Below are positions 42,713-53,664 of a stretch of 64,000 nucleotides of DNA, one piece after another. The notes below the pieces were generated by a model. The model saw nothing but the letters and a program-made list of their open reading frames with translations. It was not told the DNA's origin and searched no databases. Where the stretch lies: assembly GCA_025991245.1 (NCBI GenBank), contig BQMJ01000005.1, forward strand, positions 186,001-250,000, written 5' to 3'. Each line of letters starts with the position of its first letter. Positions within the stretch are counted from its first letter, which is position 1. The position numbers and the translations under genes were made by a program. This DNA is from Galdieria partita (taxonomy: Eukaryota > Rhodophyta > Bangiophyceae > Galdieriales > Galdieriaceae).

Positions 42713-45248
42713 ATTTGTTTATGAAGTCCAGAGATAGTTATGACAAAGTAGAAGAAAAGAACCATACAGAAGAATTTTACGTTGAATTGGAAGATGTCTT
42801 CTTTGACTCACTTTCGGACCACTTTGAAGAAAGGGGCAATAGCTTTCCTGGTAAGGAACTACAGCCAAGTTGTTTCTCTAGCTGATGTTTATCTTAAATG
42901 AAAGTAGAATACGTAGAAAACAACTCACATTCTAGTTCTACAACTAATGAAGAATATGAAAATGGGAACAAGTTCAAGAAGCGGGGAAGAAGAAAGAAGA
43001 AACACAAGTCTGAAGCCCAAGCAACGGAAGTCTCTTCAGCACAAAAAGGGAACATTCAGAGGAAAAATTCTGCTTTTCCTGGTATGATAGTTGAACGTTC
43101 GAAACCAAGATCAGTGTTAAGAGAAGAAGACGGCAAAAAGGAAATGGAAAACAGATTCTTTGCAGAACTTAGACTGTTGAAGGAGCATGTGCTTAAGAAG
43201 GAACAGGATTTGTGTGTCATTAATTTTTCGAGGCAAGTTCAGAAGCGAATTTTAAGAAAGTTGTTTATTCATAGTTTTTCTAGTTGTCAAGTTGGGAAGA
43301 AGAAGTCACGTTTGATTGCTTCTGCATTGGCACTTGGACCAGGGTTCCAAGTTACGGCTTCTTTTGATTGTTCTAATAACGTTTTAAAAAATGCCGGGAC
43401 TCGATTGTTGGCCGAAGCAATAAGAAGCTCAAACGTGTCCTTAATTCTGTTAGATCTCTCAAAGAATAGAGTGGGAGACGAAGGCGCTGCTTTTTTGTTC
43501 AAATCTTTGGACTCGCAGCAACTTCTTTCGACTTTAAATCTCTCTTGTAATGATATTGGTCCAGTTGGAGCTAAAGCTTTGGTTGATTATTTGGGAAAGA
43601 ATTCAGGTGGCCCAGAATCGGTTGATATTTCTTATAATCATATTGGTGACGCAGGTGCTTTTGACATGGCAAATATCTTCTTGTCCAGTTTTTGTAACAT
43701 TCGATGGCTGAACTTGTGCAATAATTCTATTGGTCCAAAGGGTACAGAAGCTCTGATTTTTGCCTTGGCAGAAAGGAATTTATCCGGTTCAATCGGACAA
43801 TTTCATTTGGATTTATCTTGCAATCATTATTCGAGAGAAGTTCTAAACACAGTGGAAAGATTGAAGAAAAAAAATGATAATTTCGAAATAATTTTGTCAC
43901 AAGATTATCTTCAACAGGATACTATCCTTGGAGATTCTCTTGAAAGGAATAACCATCTGCAAAGTGTTGAAGCTGATGAAGAGTTTGATTCGACTGGAGA
44001 AGGCTGGTGCAATTCTGAATCAGTTCAAGATATTTTCAATGCTGCAAATACTATTGAAGCATGGCTTTGGAACACAGAGAAAGGTCTTTTCTGTCCAGAA
44101 CAAGTCAATGAAGCGTACGAGAGTATAATCAGATATTTGGATGAGGAGTTGAGCTTCAGTGAAAATAGCAACTACAACGTATTATCTGCTGAACAGTCAC
44201 AGGACGACGCAAGTGATACACAGTACAGAAAGAGAGTCTTTGATAGCAAGTCAGAAGTCTGTGATTTACCACCTGCTGTAAGAGCTACTGTGGAGCTTTT
44301 GGATATCTTAATGCAACCCATTTTTGATGATTTGTTCGAAGGTTGCTCATACAAAGCGCTAATTGAAGGAGATGAGTGTTTTAGAAAGTGTAACGAGAAG
44401 GATGACGAGCTAATCACACCATATACTATTTGTTCTCAGTCACGTATAGTTTTTCCCCGACTTCGGTATTGTCGTTTCAAGTGTATTGAGATAATTTGGA
44501 AGCTTGTTTGTTTCCGCTTTCAGTGTATAGATAAGTATGTCATTGGAATTGAACTTGTCTCACTCCGATACTGATATATCGCGAAAGTTTGTTGTCGTAC
44601 CAGGGTATTACATCGCGATGTTTGGAATTGCTAGCAGAATATCCTCAAAGTAATTGTTTTCAGAATGTATTGTTGAAAATATTCGAGGAAGCGTTTGGGT
44701 CTGGTAAGGATGTTGTTCAGTATGTAGTCAGAGCAAATCCTGATTAAGATATACTTTTAGAAAGAAATAATGATATATTACTCTGGTCATTTATACTTCC
44801 TTGGTCATTTGCTTCCAATACAGCATACAGTGTTCTGCATGTTATTCGAGACGTCTACAAATTGTAAGTCATATGGGCAGACTGTTATCAAACTCATATA
44901 CTCTTTACTAGGAATTCTTTACTGAATGAGAAATTTCCTAAAATGGGGAATTTAACGGCATTGAGTACTGTTTCACGTTTTGCTAGAACTCTGAAAGAAA
45001 GAGCTGATCAAGTTGAAGAAGTGCGTATAGTTCTCGAGAGTAATAAGGACTGGCATGAGCTGCAAGAGGAGATATTTCCAAAGCTCCTGGAAATGGCTTC
45101 TTCGTATGCTCTTGGTGACGAGAGATGTTGTTTGGGAGGAAAGAAGCCTGCCAGATCGAGTTTTAATTCTGGTCCTCAAATAGACTGGGCTGCTATTTTT
45201 CGAGGATTCCCTGGAAACTCTTTTTCCAGATTATCTTTGGGAAGGTAA
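42655..45248 (+). CDS. Leucine-rich-repeat protein fused to SAPS-type (PP6 regulatory subunit) domain
   Basis: First exon from the ATG at 42655 ([11 protein letters not shown]) or 42721 ([12 protein letters not shown]); a GTAAGGAAC..GAAAG intron joins it to [12 protein letters not shown] Lys/Arg-rich linker ([12 protein letters not shown]) leads to about five RI-type leucine-rich repeats ([75 protein letters not shown]). The second half, spliced through exons near 44616-44715, 44760-44863 and 44912-45248, resembles SAPS/PP6[74 protein letters not shown] and [15 protein letters not shown] did not fix the junction near 44540-44616. SAPS proteins bind Sit4/PP6 phosphatase; an LRR front end is not the usual layout. 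Confidence 0.7.
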
Positions 45249-45374
45249 TACCAAGAGGGTTCGACAAATTTAAAAGTAATTTGAAGAATGTGAACTTGCA
45301 AATAAAAAACATTTCGTACTTGAAAATTTTTCTGCGCATTTTTTTCGAGTGGAATGGATTCGTATTTATAACAA

Positions 45375-46902
45375 ATGTCGGTTTGGCGTTTTAGCAGTGT
45401 GTACTTTATAAGCATTGCGACTATTCTTGGAACAGGTATTCTTGGGCTCCCTGTGACACTTTATAGTTGTGGTTTCTGGCCTTTTTTGGTTGTTTTTTCT
45501 GCCGTATTGTTAGCTCAATTATGTGTAGTTTTTGCCTTTGTGGAACTTTTACAACGAACTGATGCATCACTCTCCAAATTGACAGTTGAGTTATATCCTA
45601 TCAATTCAAACGGTGTGGAAGCAGTTGAACCAATTTCTGACAGTTCAAATAGCCGTATCCCAGTAGAACAGACGGAAGATACTTCAGCGTTGAAGAAGTT
45701 CGTGCAGTCTTCCATATCTGGTGTCAACGGGACAACTTTTTCGGGTAAGTGGAATCCCTTGATTGAAGTGTCTCCAACTGCCTTTCCATTTAGAAGGGAA
45801 ACCTGCGACTTCTCTCTTCACTATGAGTGTTTTGTACCTGAAGAATCCATTCGTTCGCATTCTCTTTGAGCTCACTGTTTTAGTTCATTTTGTGAGCATT
45901 ATGACGAGTTATGCTCTAGCAGCTCCACAAAGTTTTCGACAATTTTTCGGCTTGGAGATTTCCAACACTTTCACCACCACTTTGGTTTTCGTTGTGTTGT
46001 GTTCCTTACTTGTATGCTTTGTATTACCTGGTGCCTTGAATATAGTATCGATTGCCACTGCTTTGAAAGGAGCCATTTTGATTGTATTAATTGCACTTGT
46101 TGCCGCTGTAAGCCTTAGAATAGGCCAGTCATTTCAAAATCGTTTTTATTTTCTATTCGATTCCTTTTTGATTGGAACAGTCTCTCTCGGTAGTGTGGTT
46201 AATGTAATGCCGGTTACTTGGTCTCAGTTGGGTTCTCAAAAGGATAGTCGAACTGTAAAGTTGTATCGCGTTTCTGTCGTTTCGGCAGTCGTTACTTGTT
46301 ATATTCTTTGCACCGTTTGGTGTCTCGCAATATTATTAGTTGTTCCACAAACTTCATCTGTGGACTCTCTTCAAACTGCTTACAAATTAGGTCAAATTTC
46401 AACGGTTCCTTTGGTTTCTCAACTTCATCAAGTGCAGTCCATTCCTAATATTGTCTCTTTTTTGGTAAATGGTTTCATTTGTCTTTCCACAACAGTCAGC
46501 TTCTTAGTTATGGGAAGTGGTTTCAAGAGTGTATTGGATGGATTAGCATTTCGTTGGACAAGACTTGACGCAAATCTAACTGGAGTTCCTCCTACATGGA
46601 AACGGATTGGAGAAAACAAGATGCGCTTAGGACTATATTTCTCCTCTTTTGGTTTGATTGCGTTGTTAGCAGCATCCAATCCTCATTCTTTTATGCGCAT
46701 TTTGGAAGGGTTTACTTCTCTTTGTTTGAACATGGAATCAGGTTTTTTTGTAGGTTGGATGCTTCTTTCCAGCTTATCAGTTGTAAACTCTATGGAATTG
46801 TCGCTTCCTTTGAGAAGATACACTCTTATGATTTTGGGATATTTCATAGAAGTTTTCTTCGCCTTGGCAATAGCAGCTAGTGTTTTATATCTAATTCTCT
46901 AG
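45375..46902 (+). CDS. Amino acid/auxin permease (AAAP) family transporter
   Basis: Two exons, ATG at 45375. The intron, GTAAGTGGAATC..CATTTAG at about 45746-45793, joins NGTTFS to EGKPATSLFTMSVLYL. The joined protein is about 490 aa with 10-11 hydrophobic helices. It opens with the family hallmark for helix 1 (SSVYFISIATILGTGILGLP, the unwound helix of AAAP carriers), then a cytosolic acidic loop, and later GTVSLGSVVNVMPVTWSQLG, another conserved block. Likely proton-coupled amino acid uptake or vacuolar exchange. The long hydrophilic loop between helices 2 and 3 is unusual. Substrate unknown. Confidence 0.87.
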
Positions 46903-47236
46903 ATGACTCTGGGAAACCACGAGGAGGAAAGAAGTGGTTTGCTCATAAACTAGTGCACTTTCGTCTGAAAACAATAGCAAGTTATTCGATATTTTGCTGG
47001 TGATTGTTGTTCCCTTGTCTCCGTGAAATTTACCTCCTGGTTAATGTATTCACCAAAATATGGAGAAGATTTACCGTTATCCATTCTCAGTATTGTTGGA
47101 AAACGAGAAAATGTAAAGGCTTATTCCGGAATTGTTTCGTAAAAGTGTTCGCTTTTGCAATGAGAGCAATAGAACGCTTCGAGATTTCTGATTTTGTAAT
47201 CTTCACTGTAAAGTGCTTCGCACCACAGCTGGTAAA
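46903..47236. other. Intergenic stretch, 334 bases
   Basis: Between the permease stop and the PPR start, both on the plus strand. An ATG frame at 47160 is closed before the PPR gene and looks accidental. Probably terminator and promoter. Confidence 0.55.
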
Positions 47237-49418
47237 ATGAAAAGTTTATCGAAAGAGCGAACTGCCTGTTTTCTGGCTGCCACATGCAAAGGAGACTTTC
47301 CTGTTTTGTACAATCAGAAGAAGACTCGACTGAATCTTTGTTGTAACCCAGTGCATTGTTTGAAGACCGGACTGTTAGGATACAAACATTTCTCGTTGTT
47401 AGCTGGTAAAGCAATCAAATTAGCTATAGACCAGACATACCCAACTTATTTGTCTCTACTTAAAAAGCTATATTGCCTCACAAATATGAGACTAACACTT
47501 GGAAATTCTGAAGCACAAGTAAATCTCTCACGAAGAAGAGATAACAGACGAAGCACAGGCAGGCTGTTTGTACTCAGTGACAAAATTTATGATTTTTTAA
47601 AGGAAGTTATAAAAGAAGAAAATTTCGTCTTCGAGGATAAGGTTACTTTAAAGGAATTGGCTGGGACTCAAACCACTCAGTGTCTCGCTGGTGACAAAGA
47701 ATCGCTATGGAAGGTAGAACAACTCTTCAACTTTGGCCGTTTACAAGAGCTTTCACGAGAAGATGCCCTGTTTTTATTGAAGGAAGCTGCTAGCAGAGGA
47801 GACACAAGCACAGTACGTTGTATTATTACGAAACTCGAGGGTTTGCCTACCAAACCAGATTACCCAGAGTATAATTGTTTGATTGTTTCGCTCCTGGTTG
47901 AAAGAGATTTGGAGAGTATTCGAAGAGTTTTGCGAGATTGGGGTTTTTCGAAGAAGTGCAGTCTAGATGGAAATAGGGTGCACAGCTTAATAGACCTTTG
48001 CTTTCGTCTAGTTAATGATTGTATTGTAAGTGACGTACTGCAGGTGGTAGAATATATCTATGAAGTTGGAGGAAGAGCAACAACGCAAACCTGGAACCGC
48101 ATTTTTGGAGTAGCTGGTAGACATGACGTGGAACAAGTGTTAAGCGTATATCGAAGCATGTTGAGTTTAGATCGACGAGCATTGAATCAGACGACATATA
48201 ACCTGCTTATTAGTATTTTCAAACATTCCCAAAGTTGGAACAAATCGGTAACGACAAGTTTGTTATTTGAACTTAGTTGTGAAGCATGTTATAGGCCGCA
48301 TGGGTTGGCGCAATGCTGTACAATGGATTAAAGCCAGATGCTTACACGTGTAACAATCTGCTTGACATTTGCTTATTCGTTAGAGAATATTTTCGTGCAA
48401 GTAAGCTCCTTAATACTTTTGCGAGTTACTTACCGAACGATTCCCAAGAATATATAATTGCATTTATGAAACGCTATCAGATAGCTCCCGATATTTGTAC
48501 TTACACTCAGTTGTTAAGGCTTAGCGGTCGTACCCTTTTATTTGATGACGTCAGTGGAAATGCGGTGGATACAGAAATGAGCAGTGGGAGAGCAATTCGG
48601 TATATATGGAATTTGGTTCATAGCAAGTTAAACCCAGACTTAACTTTTTACAACGCATTAATCGACGCTTTTGTTCGGGTGGGTGATATTGATGGCGCTC
48701 AGGAGGCATTTGATAGCTTAGCATCCCGTTCTTTGAAACCAGACGTGATCAGTTACAATTCATTGATGCATGGCTATGCGCGTAATGGTGACCTCTCAAG
48801 TAAGATATCCTTAAAAGCAACGATTGTTTCCGAAATGTCAACTCATAGGTTGTCTCAGTTTAATGCAAAGGATGCGAGAGACTGGGGTTCGAATGGATGA
48901 AAGAACTTATTGTATAGGAATTGTGGCTTGTAAAAAAGCAGGAGATCCAGATTGTGCCATGGTAAGTAGAAACCTTTAAAGAGTTTTTTCATCTTTTGAA
49001 TTGTCAGTAGAAAATATACTTTGAAGCATATGAAAATGGACGAGCACAGGGTGAGGTACTACATCATGCTGTGTACACAGCTTGTGGGGCAAAGTTTGAA
49101 AACGCCAGACGCATTTGGAAGGCCATGACTGCAGTTTATCAACCGGGTCTGTCAGTTTGCTTGACTTAGGTTTGGGAAAAGTAACTTCTAATAGGTTTTG
49201 CAAGTTACAAAGGTTTTCTAGGTTGCTGTGGCGCTGCAGGGCGTATTGATATTGCACTGGAAACTGTTCGAGAAATGAGGCAAAGAGGACTAATTCCTAC
49301 GAGGGAATTATTTGTGGCCTTTCTTAATGCTTCAAAAAGACATAAGAAACTCTACAAAGGAATTGAATCTCGGTATTATAACATGTTGAGAAAAGAATGT
49401 GGCATTATTGTTTTATAA
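47237..49418 (+). CDS. Pentatricopeptide repeat (PPR) protein
   Basis: RNA-binding helical-repeat protein, usually of mitochondria or plastids. Five exons from the ATG at 47237 (MKSLSKERTACFLAAT). Splices: WNKS to AAWVGAMLYNGLKPDAYTC; GDLSS to CLSLMQRMRETGVRMDERTY; DPDCAM to KIYFEAYENG; PG to FASYKGFLGCCGAAG. PPR units are clear from about residue 220 on: PDYPEYNCLIVSLLVERDLE, QTTYNLLISIFKHSQSW, PDLTFYNALIDAFVRVGDID, KPDVISYNSLMHGYARNGDL, and RIDIALETVREMRQRGLIPT. P-type repeats, no DYW or SMR tail. The first 170 residues are basic with few acids and may hold a targeting peptide. About 660 aa. The RNA target cannot be predicted safely by eye. Confidence 0.9.
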
Positions 49419-49860
49419 AGTTGCCAACTTTGTTCGAAAGAAAATATCCTTACTTGAATGACAGTCATTCTATTCGTGGATTGCATGTATCCACGTGGCT
49501 CGTTGAACCCATTTTGCAAATGTCGCTTCAACCTCAATCGTCACATGGATTAGTAATCGGGATACGATCACCAGCATTGACGTTGAACACACCAGCGGAA
49601 GTGTGTAAATTTCCAAAGCCAGACTGTCAACATCAAAGATCCGACGTTGCCACGTTGCAATCATACTAAAATAGAAATTGCAAACGTTTGTTGAATTGTT
49701 GGTCGTTCTTAACTTGTTTGCCCGTTGAAATGACAAGATGTCACGTCACTGAGGAAGCCAACTAGGAAAATATCCTTTAAACCGTTCCTACCCACAACGT
49801 AGTGGATATTCTGTCAGTCTGAGTAACAGTCAGTTCAAAAAGCTTGAACCAGCATGAGTT
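49419..49860. other. Intergenic stretch, 442 bases
   Basis: Separates the PPR and bZIP genes. A plus-strand frame 49397-49669 of 90 codons overlaps the PPR stop and has a true ATG but no recognised family; I do not call it. Confidence 0.5.
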
Positions 49861-51033
49861 ATGTCATATCTACCAAAAAGAAAACAAAGTGAAACGGAGG
49901 AAGCTGGCTCTTCCCAAGAACAAGCTCACGTAGTTGATAGATCCTTTGCACCACGACTACCTCCTCTAAGAACGCTATTTGAAGGCAAGATCTTGGAGTT
50001 GCTTCACTTTAAAATATGACGCTTTGGTTAGGTACGGCTGCTCTTCCAAGAATAAAACAAAGCCTCACAGAGAGTGAAGGTGAAAATCTTCCCAGTTATT
50101 CTTCCAGAAGACCTTCTATTCCTCTCATAACCCAGTCACCCTCTTCGCAAGCAGCTCCAGGTACTGAACGATCTCCTTATCATCAGTTGAAATTTACAGC
50201 CGATGAACCATATACTGAAGTTTCTCACCTTGTTTCAGCTTGTTCTAACACGAGACAGTTTCCGCTGTTGTCTGGCCCTGGAGTATCCAGCTTAGAAAAG
50301 CGCTCTTCCAGTTTATCCACAATCGAGGAAGAAAGAGAGACAATTCGAAGCAGAACAACAAAGAAAAGGAGCTATCCTCTTCCTATACTTTACGAACAAC
50401 AGTCAGGTGAGCTCCTCAAACTTTGTTCAAGCTGTACCTCTATATCAATCTGATTTGTGCAAATTTTATATTATAGAAACCAAGTCGCGCAGAGAACAAA
50501 GCTATGCCACTTCTCTTTTAAAAGAAAGTGAGGAACGTGAACCCGAGATAGCCCATGCTCATCATTCTCAAACAAGGGTACCTATCTTCCAAACAACCCA
50601 GACTGAAGTCTCTTCTGAGTCTAAGTCAGCGTTTAAGCCAGTAGTCCTGTCGTCAAAATTACTGGGTCGATATGAAGAGGAAGAAGAAGAAGAAGAAGAA
50701 GCGCAGTCAGGTCCTAGTTCAACAAATGTATCTTCTTCTCAAGTTTTGGAATTGTTGCAGTCTAAAGGAAAGAAAAATCTCTCGGAGGAAGAGAGAAAAA
50801 CTTTGAAAATTTTAAGAAATCGACTATCTGCAGAGAAATCTAGACTGCGTCAAAGACAAAGAATGGCAGAAATGGCCAGGCAAATTCAGGAATATGAGGA
50901 GGCTTTGAATGCTATTCGCAGTGAAGCAAATGCATTGCTGAGATATGTTGAGCGTCTTGAAGCATTTTGTAGACTAACTGGAATACCTGATTATGAATTG
51001 CAGCGACCCACATTAAAGTTTTTACCACCTTAG
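49861..51033 (+). CDS. bZIP transcription factor
   Basis: Three exons: 49861-49984 (MSYLPKRKQSETEEAG), 50032-50406 and about 50478-51033, with a GC-AG first intron and a GTGAGC..TTATAG second intron that joins EQQS to ETKSRREQ. The long N-terminal half is Ser/Pro/Thr-rich and may be the activation region, with an acidic tract ([11 protein letters not shown]) before the DNA-binding part. The basic region KTLKILRNRLSAEKSRLRQR has the N-x7-R signature (N..SA..SR). It is followed by a short leucine zipper (EEALNAIRSEANALLRYVER). The zipper is only three to four heptads, with hydrophobic residues replacing some leucines. Nuclear; target genes unknown. Confidence 0.88.
49985..50031 (+). other. GC-AG intron in the bZIP gene
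   Basis: The exon ends GAAG and the intron starts GCAAGA, ending TTGGTTAG after 47 nt. Joining gives FEGTAALPRIKQ and keeps one frame from the first ATG to the zipper. No GT donor nearby does this; the unspliced frame closes at a TGA downstream of the donor. Confidence 0.65.
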
Positions 51034-51463
51034 AGAGTAATTATTAGAAGAATTTTAGAGTGTATAGATGGTCCCTCTATATTTCGTTTGTTGCGCAAGT
51101 TATAAAAAGATAGAAAAAGGAAGAAATTCCAAGTGCCTCTTCCCAAAGAAATTACAAAGTAAAATAGTCTTTTTCCTTTTCTCTCACCCTCTCTGTTTAT
51201 GTTAATTTTTAGACAAAAATGAAAACATTAAAAAGAAAGCTAGAGCAAAAAATAGTTATAAAATAACGTCACTCTTAAGACGAAAGCCTATGGAAGAAGA
51301 TAGGCAAGTTCATATATCAGACATTGTAACAAAAGAATTTGCCTAAAACCCCTTTAAGTTAAGAAGTTCATTCACGTCTTTGACATATCTGATTAGGTGA
51401 ATGAAACTATAAGGAATAAATACATCCAATTGTTGTATCAAGAAAAATATACCAACATCCCGT
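51034..51463. other. Convergent intergenic region, 430 bases
   Basis: 3' ends of the bZIP (plus) and RWP-RK (minus) genes. AT-rich with A-runs (AAAAAGATAGAAAAAGG; ACATTAAAAAGAAAG), as expected for 3' untranslated regions. No gene seen. Confidence 0.6.
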
Positions 51464-52783
51464 CTAACTCTGACTCATATTTGTATTGTTTTGACTAGCA
51501 ACTAGACTACTGAGAACCTCATTTTGAAACTTCAATATCATGCATTCTCTCTCCAAATCTTCGATTCTTCCCTTCAACAGTCGAATGTTATATAGTGTAT
51601 CTTCCATGTCCTCGTAAGTCTGACAACCAAAACATGAAGAACGTGTGGTTTCCTCATAGTATTGCTGAGCGAGTTGAACAATAAGCTCAGGACCCAATGC
51701 TTGAACTCCTTGAGGTCCCAAGTTCATTAGAAATTTGGCAAAATTTTGACTTGGATTTAAATAACTAAGATGCGGATAGTCACTCATCTCTGTGTACACT
51801 TCTTCTTGTGTTACACTTTCTGAACGTGTACTGGACGCTGAAGATCGTAACGGCTGTTGTAACTCTCCCAAATTTGCTCTATAAGACTCATTGATCTCTA
51901 TCCCTCCTGTTCCTGTTGTCATTTTGGCATTATCCATTTCAAATTCATTTGCCGAAGATCCAGTTATGACCTTGTCCTCGTTGTGTAAACTCTCAGGTGT
52001 AGCCCAAAGATGTTCATATGAGTAACTAGAGCCACTTCGAGCTGTTGATGACTGTGTCCCTTCCCCTAGCCTTACTGAGAGACCCTTCATTTGAAAGTCT
52101 TCCATGGAGGTATTCGCCAAATATTGAGAAGAATACGGATGAAAATGTTCATTCGCTATGAGATATTTACCGTGTTGACTGTCCTTGATTTCTACCAGGT
52201 CAGTAAAAGGAGCAGAAGAATGGTAGAATGCTTCATCTTGAAAGCTCGAAGATTGCTCCGCTGTCCTTCTGTTTAGCTCTTCCTTTGGCATATCTACTGA
52301 TTGCAACGAACCAAGAAACAATTGTTGGGTTTCCTCTATTGTTTTGGACTTATCCTGAGCATCAAAACTGCCAATGCTTTCACTGCTCTGATAATCCAGT
52401 TTCGACTCGAACACCAAGTTATCTGCTTCAACATCTTCTGGATCTTCCTCGACAAATTCTTGTCCACTTGCACTTTCGGGAAAAGCCTGAACACGGTCCT
52501 TCTGTCTTTGAAGACGCCTCAGTTCACTAATGACCTTTCTCTTTTTTTCGTCTCCTAAAAATTTTTCTCCATTCGAGTCTTCGCGGAGTTGCTGTTCTAA
52601 ATATTCAATGAGTCTATTGATGCTCTGAATTTTACGATATGGCCACCTCCGGATTCCATACTGTCTGCAAACGTTTTTTATGACTGTCGAACAAACTCCC
52701 AGCTCTTTAGCAGCTTCTTCCAGAGTTCGACCAAAGTAATTCTTAAGACAGTCAAGTGTCAACGACTTTCTTTGCTTTGGCAT
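51464..52783 (-). CDS. RWP-RK domain transcription factor
   Basis: Plant and algal regulator class linked to nitrogen response and gamete or sexual state. Single exon of 439 aa, ATG at 52783. The domain is at the very N-terminus: LTLDCLKNYFGRTLEEAAKE, LGVCSTVIKNVCRQYGIRRW, PYRK, then IQSINRLIEYLEQQL. It includes the hallmark RWPYRK and the helix-turn-helix pattern. The long middle is acidic, Ser/Gln-rich and disordered. A C-terminal coiled coil (NIRLLKGRIEDLERECMILK) may mediate pairing. There is no PB1 domain, so it is of the minimal RKD type rather than NLP. It faces the bZIP gene tail to tail; no functional link is shown. Confidence 0.93.
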   Translation of the reverse strand: MPKQRKSLTLDCLKNYFGRTLEEAAKELGVCSTVIKNVCRQYGIRRWPYRKIQSINRLIEYLEQQLREDSNGEKFLGDEKKRKVISELRRLQRQKDRVQAFPESASGQEFVEEDPEDVEADNLVFESKLDYQSSESIGSFDAQDKSKTIEETQQLFLGSLQSVDMPKEELNRRTAEQSSSFQDEAFYHSSAPFTDLVEIKDSQHGKYLIANEHFHPYSSQYLANTSMEDFQMKGLSVRLGEGTQSSTARSGSSYSYEHLWATPESLHNEDKVITGSSANEFEMDNAKMTTGTGGIEINESYRANLGELQQPLRSSASSTRSESVTQEEVYTEMSDYPHLSYLNPSQNFAKFLMNLGPQGVQALGPELIVQLAQQYYEETTRSSCFGCQTYEDMEDTLYNIRLLKGRIEDLERECMILKFQNEVLSSLVASQNNTNMSQS

Positions 52784-53664
52784 TTATTCTAGCTGTTTAA
52801 GTTTTCAACCATACAACACTTTAGAAAACTACAGCAAACGAGCATGGTTCTAAATAAACAATATGAATTGATCTCCGCTTTCAAGTCTAGCTCGTTCTTA
52901 CACTCTACAGCCCTCCCACTCGTTCCTCAAGAACGCTCTTTCAAGATAAACTTCTGAATATATAAACCCTAAATCTAAATTCTAAGGACGCTTCTCTGAA
53001 AATTTATAACAGATTTTGTTGTATTTCTCTAACTACGCAACCTTTCCAAAAGGTACGAACGAAGGGATGGAAAAGTTGGAAATTCTGATAGTGTATAGTC
53101 GCCTGTTCGACGTGGACGTGGAACCTCGAAATAGAATTCCTCTCCTTTGAACTGGTCAAATTGGTGAGATTTACTTCCTGAAGGGAAACTTTCCACCTTG
53201 TCGCGTAGACTGCGGTGGACCCTTCTCTTTATGTCGGACCCTTCTCTTTATGTCCCTTGCTTTAGGCGTTTACACTTGTTTGAATGAGTACGAAATACAA
53301 TCTTGTATCACACACTTTCATCAAAAATGTATGTGATACATATTAAAACTTTATACTGTTCTATCTTACTAGAGGGAATGTACTACTGTAAACCTTTGCT
53401 TTGAACATCTAAGTTACTTACTAATAAATGCTATACATTCAGGAGCCTGAAAATACTTTGTGGCGCGGTTTCATAAGATTGTACCTTTAGATATAATTTC
53501 TATTGTGCACTCGGTACTCGTTCATCAACGTAACTCACTTTTCTTCTTAGAAATAACAACACTTTGCAGGTGTTAAGAATCCAGTAACACCCATTGTTCA
53601 AGCTCCATAGCAGTCATAGACACAAAAGTTCAAGGAATTCTACCGTGCAAATAGCTTAGACTCT
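52784..53664. other. Intergenic stretch, 881 bases
   Basis: Between the RWP-RK start and the 3' end of the proteasome gene, both minus. No frame of interest. The middle part (about 53040-53260) is more GC-balanced than its surroundings and holds a short tandem duplication. An unrecognised noncoding RNA is possible but unsupported. Confidence 0.5.
53217..53254. repeat. Perfect tandem duplication, 2 x 19 bp
   Basis: The unit GGACCCTTCTCTTTATGTC occurs twice head to tail with no mismatch. It is not coding and lies upstream of the RWP-RK gene. Being perfect, it is probably a recent slippage product. Confidence 0.9.

Noticed and set aside
49397-49736. Overlapping 90-codon (+) and 88-codon (-) frames after the PPR gene
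   Set aside because: The plus frame begins inside the PPR stop region and the minus frame lacks an ATG; neither resembles a known protein.
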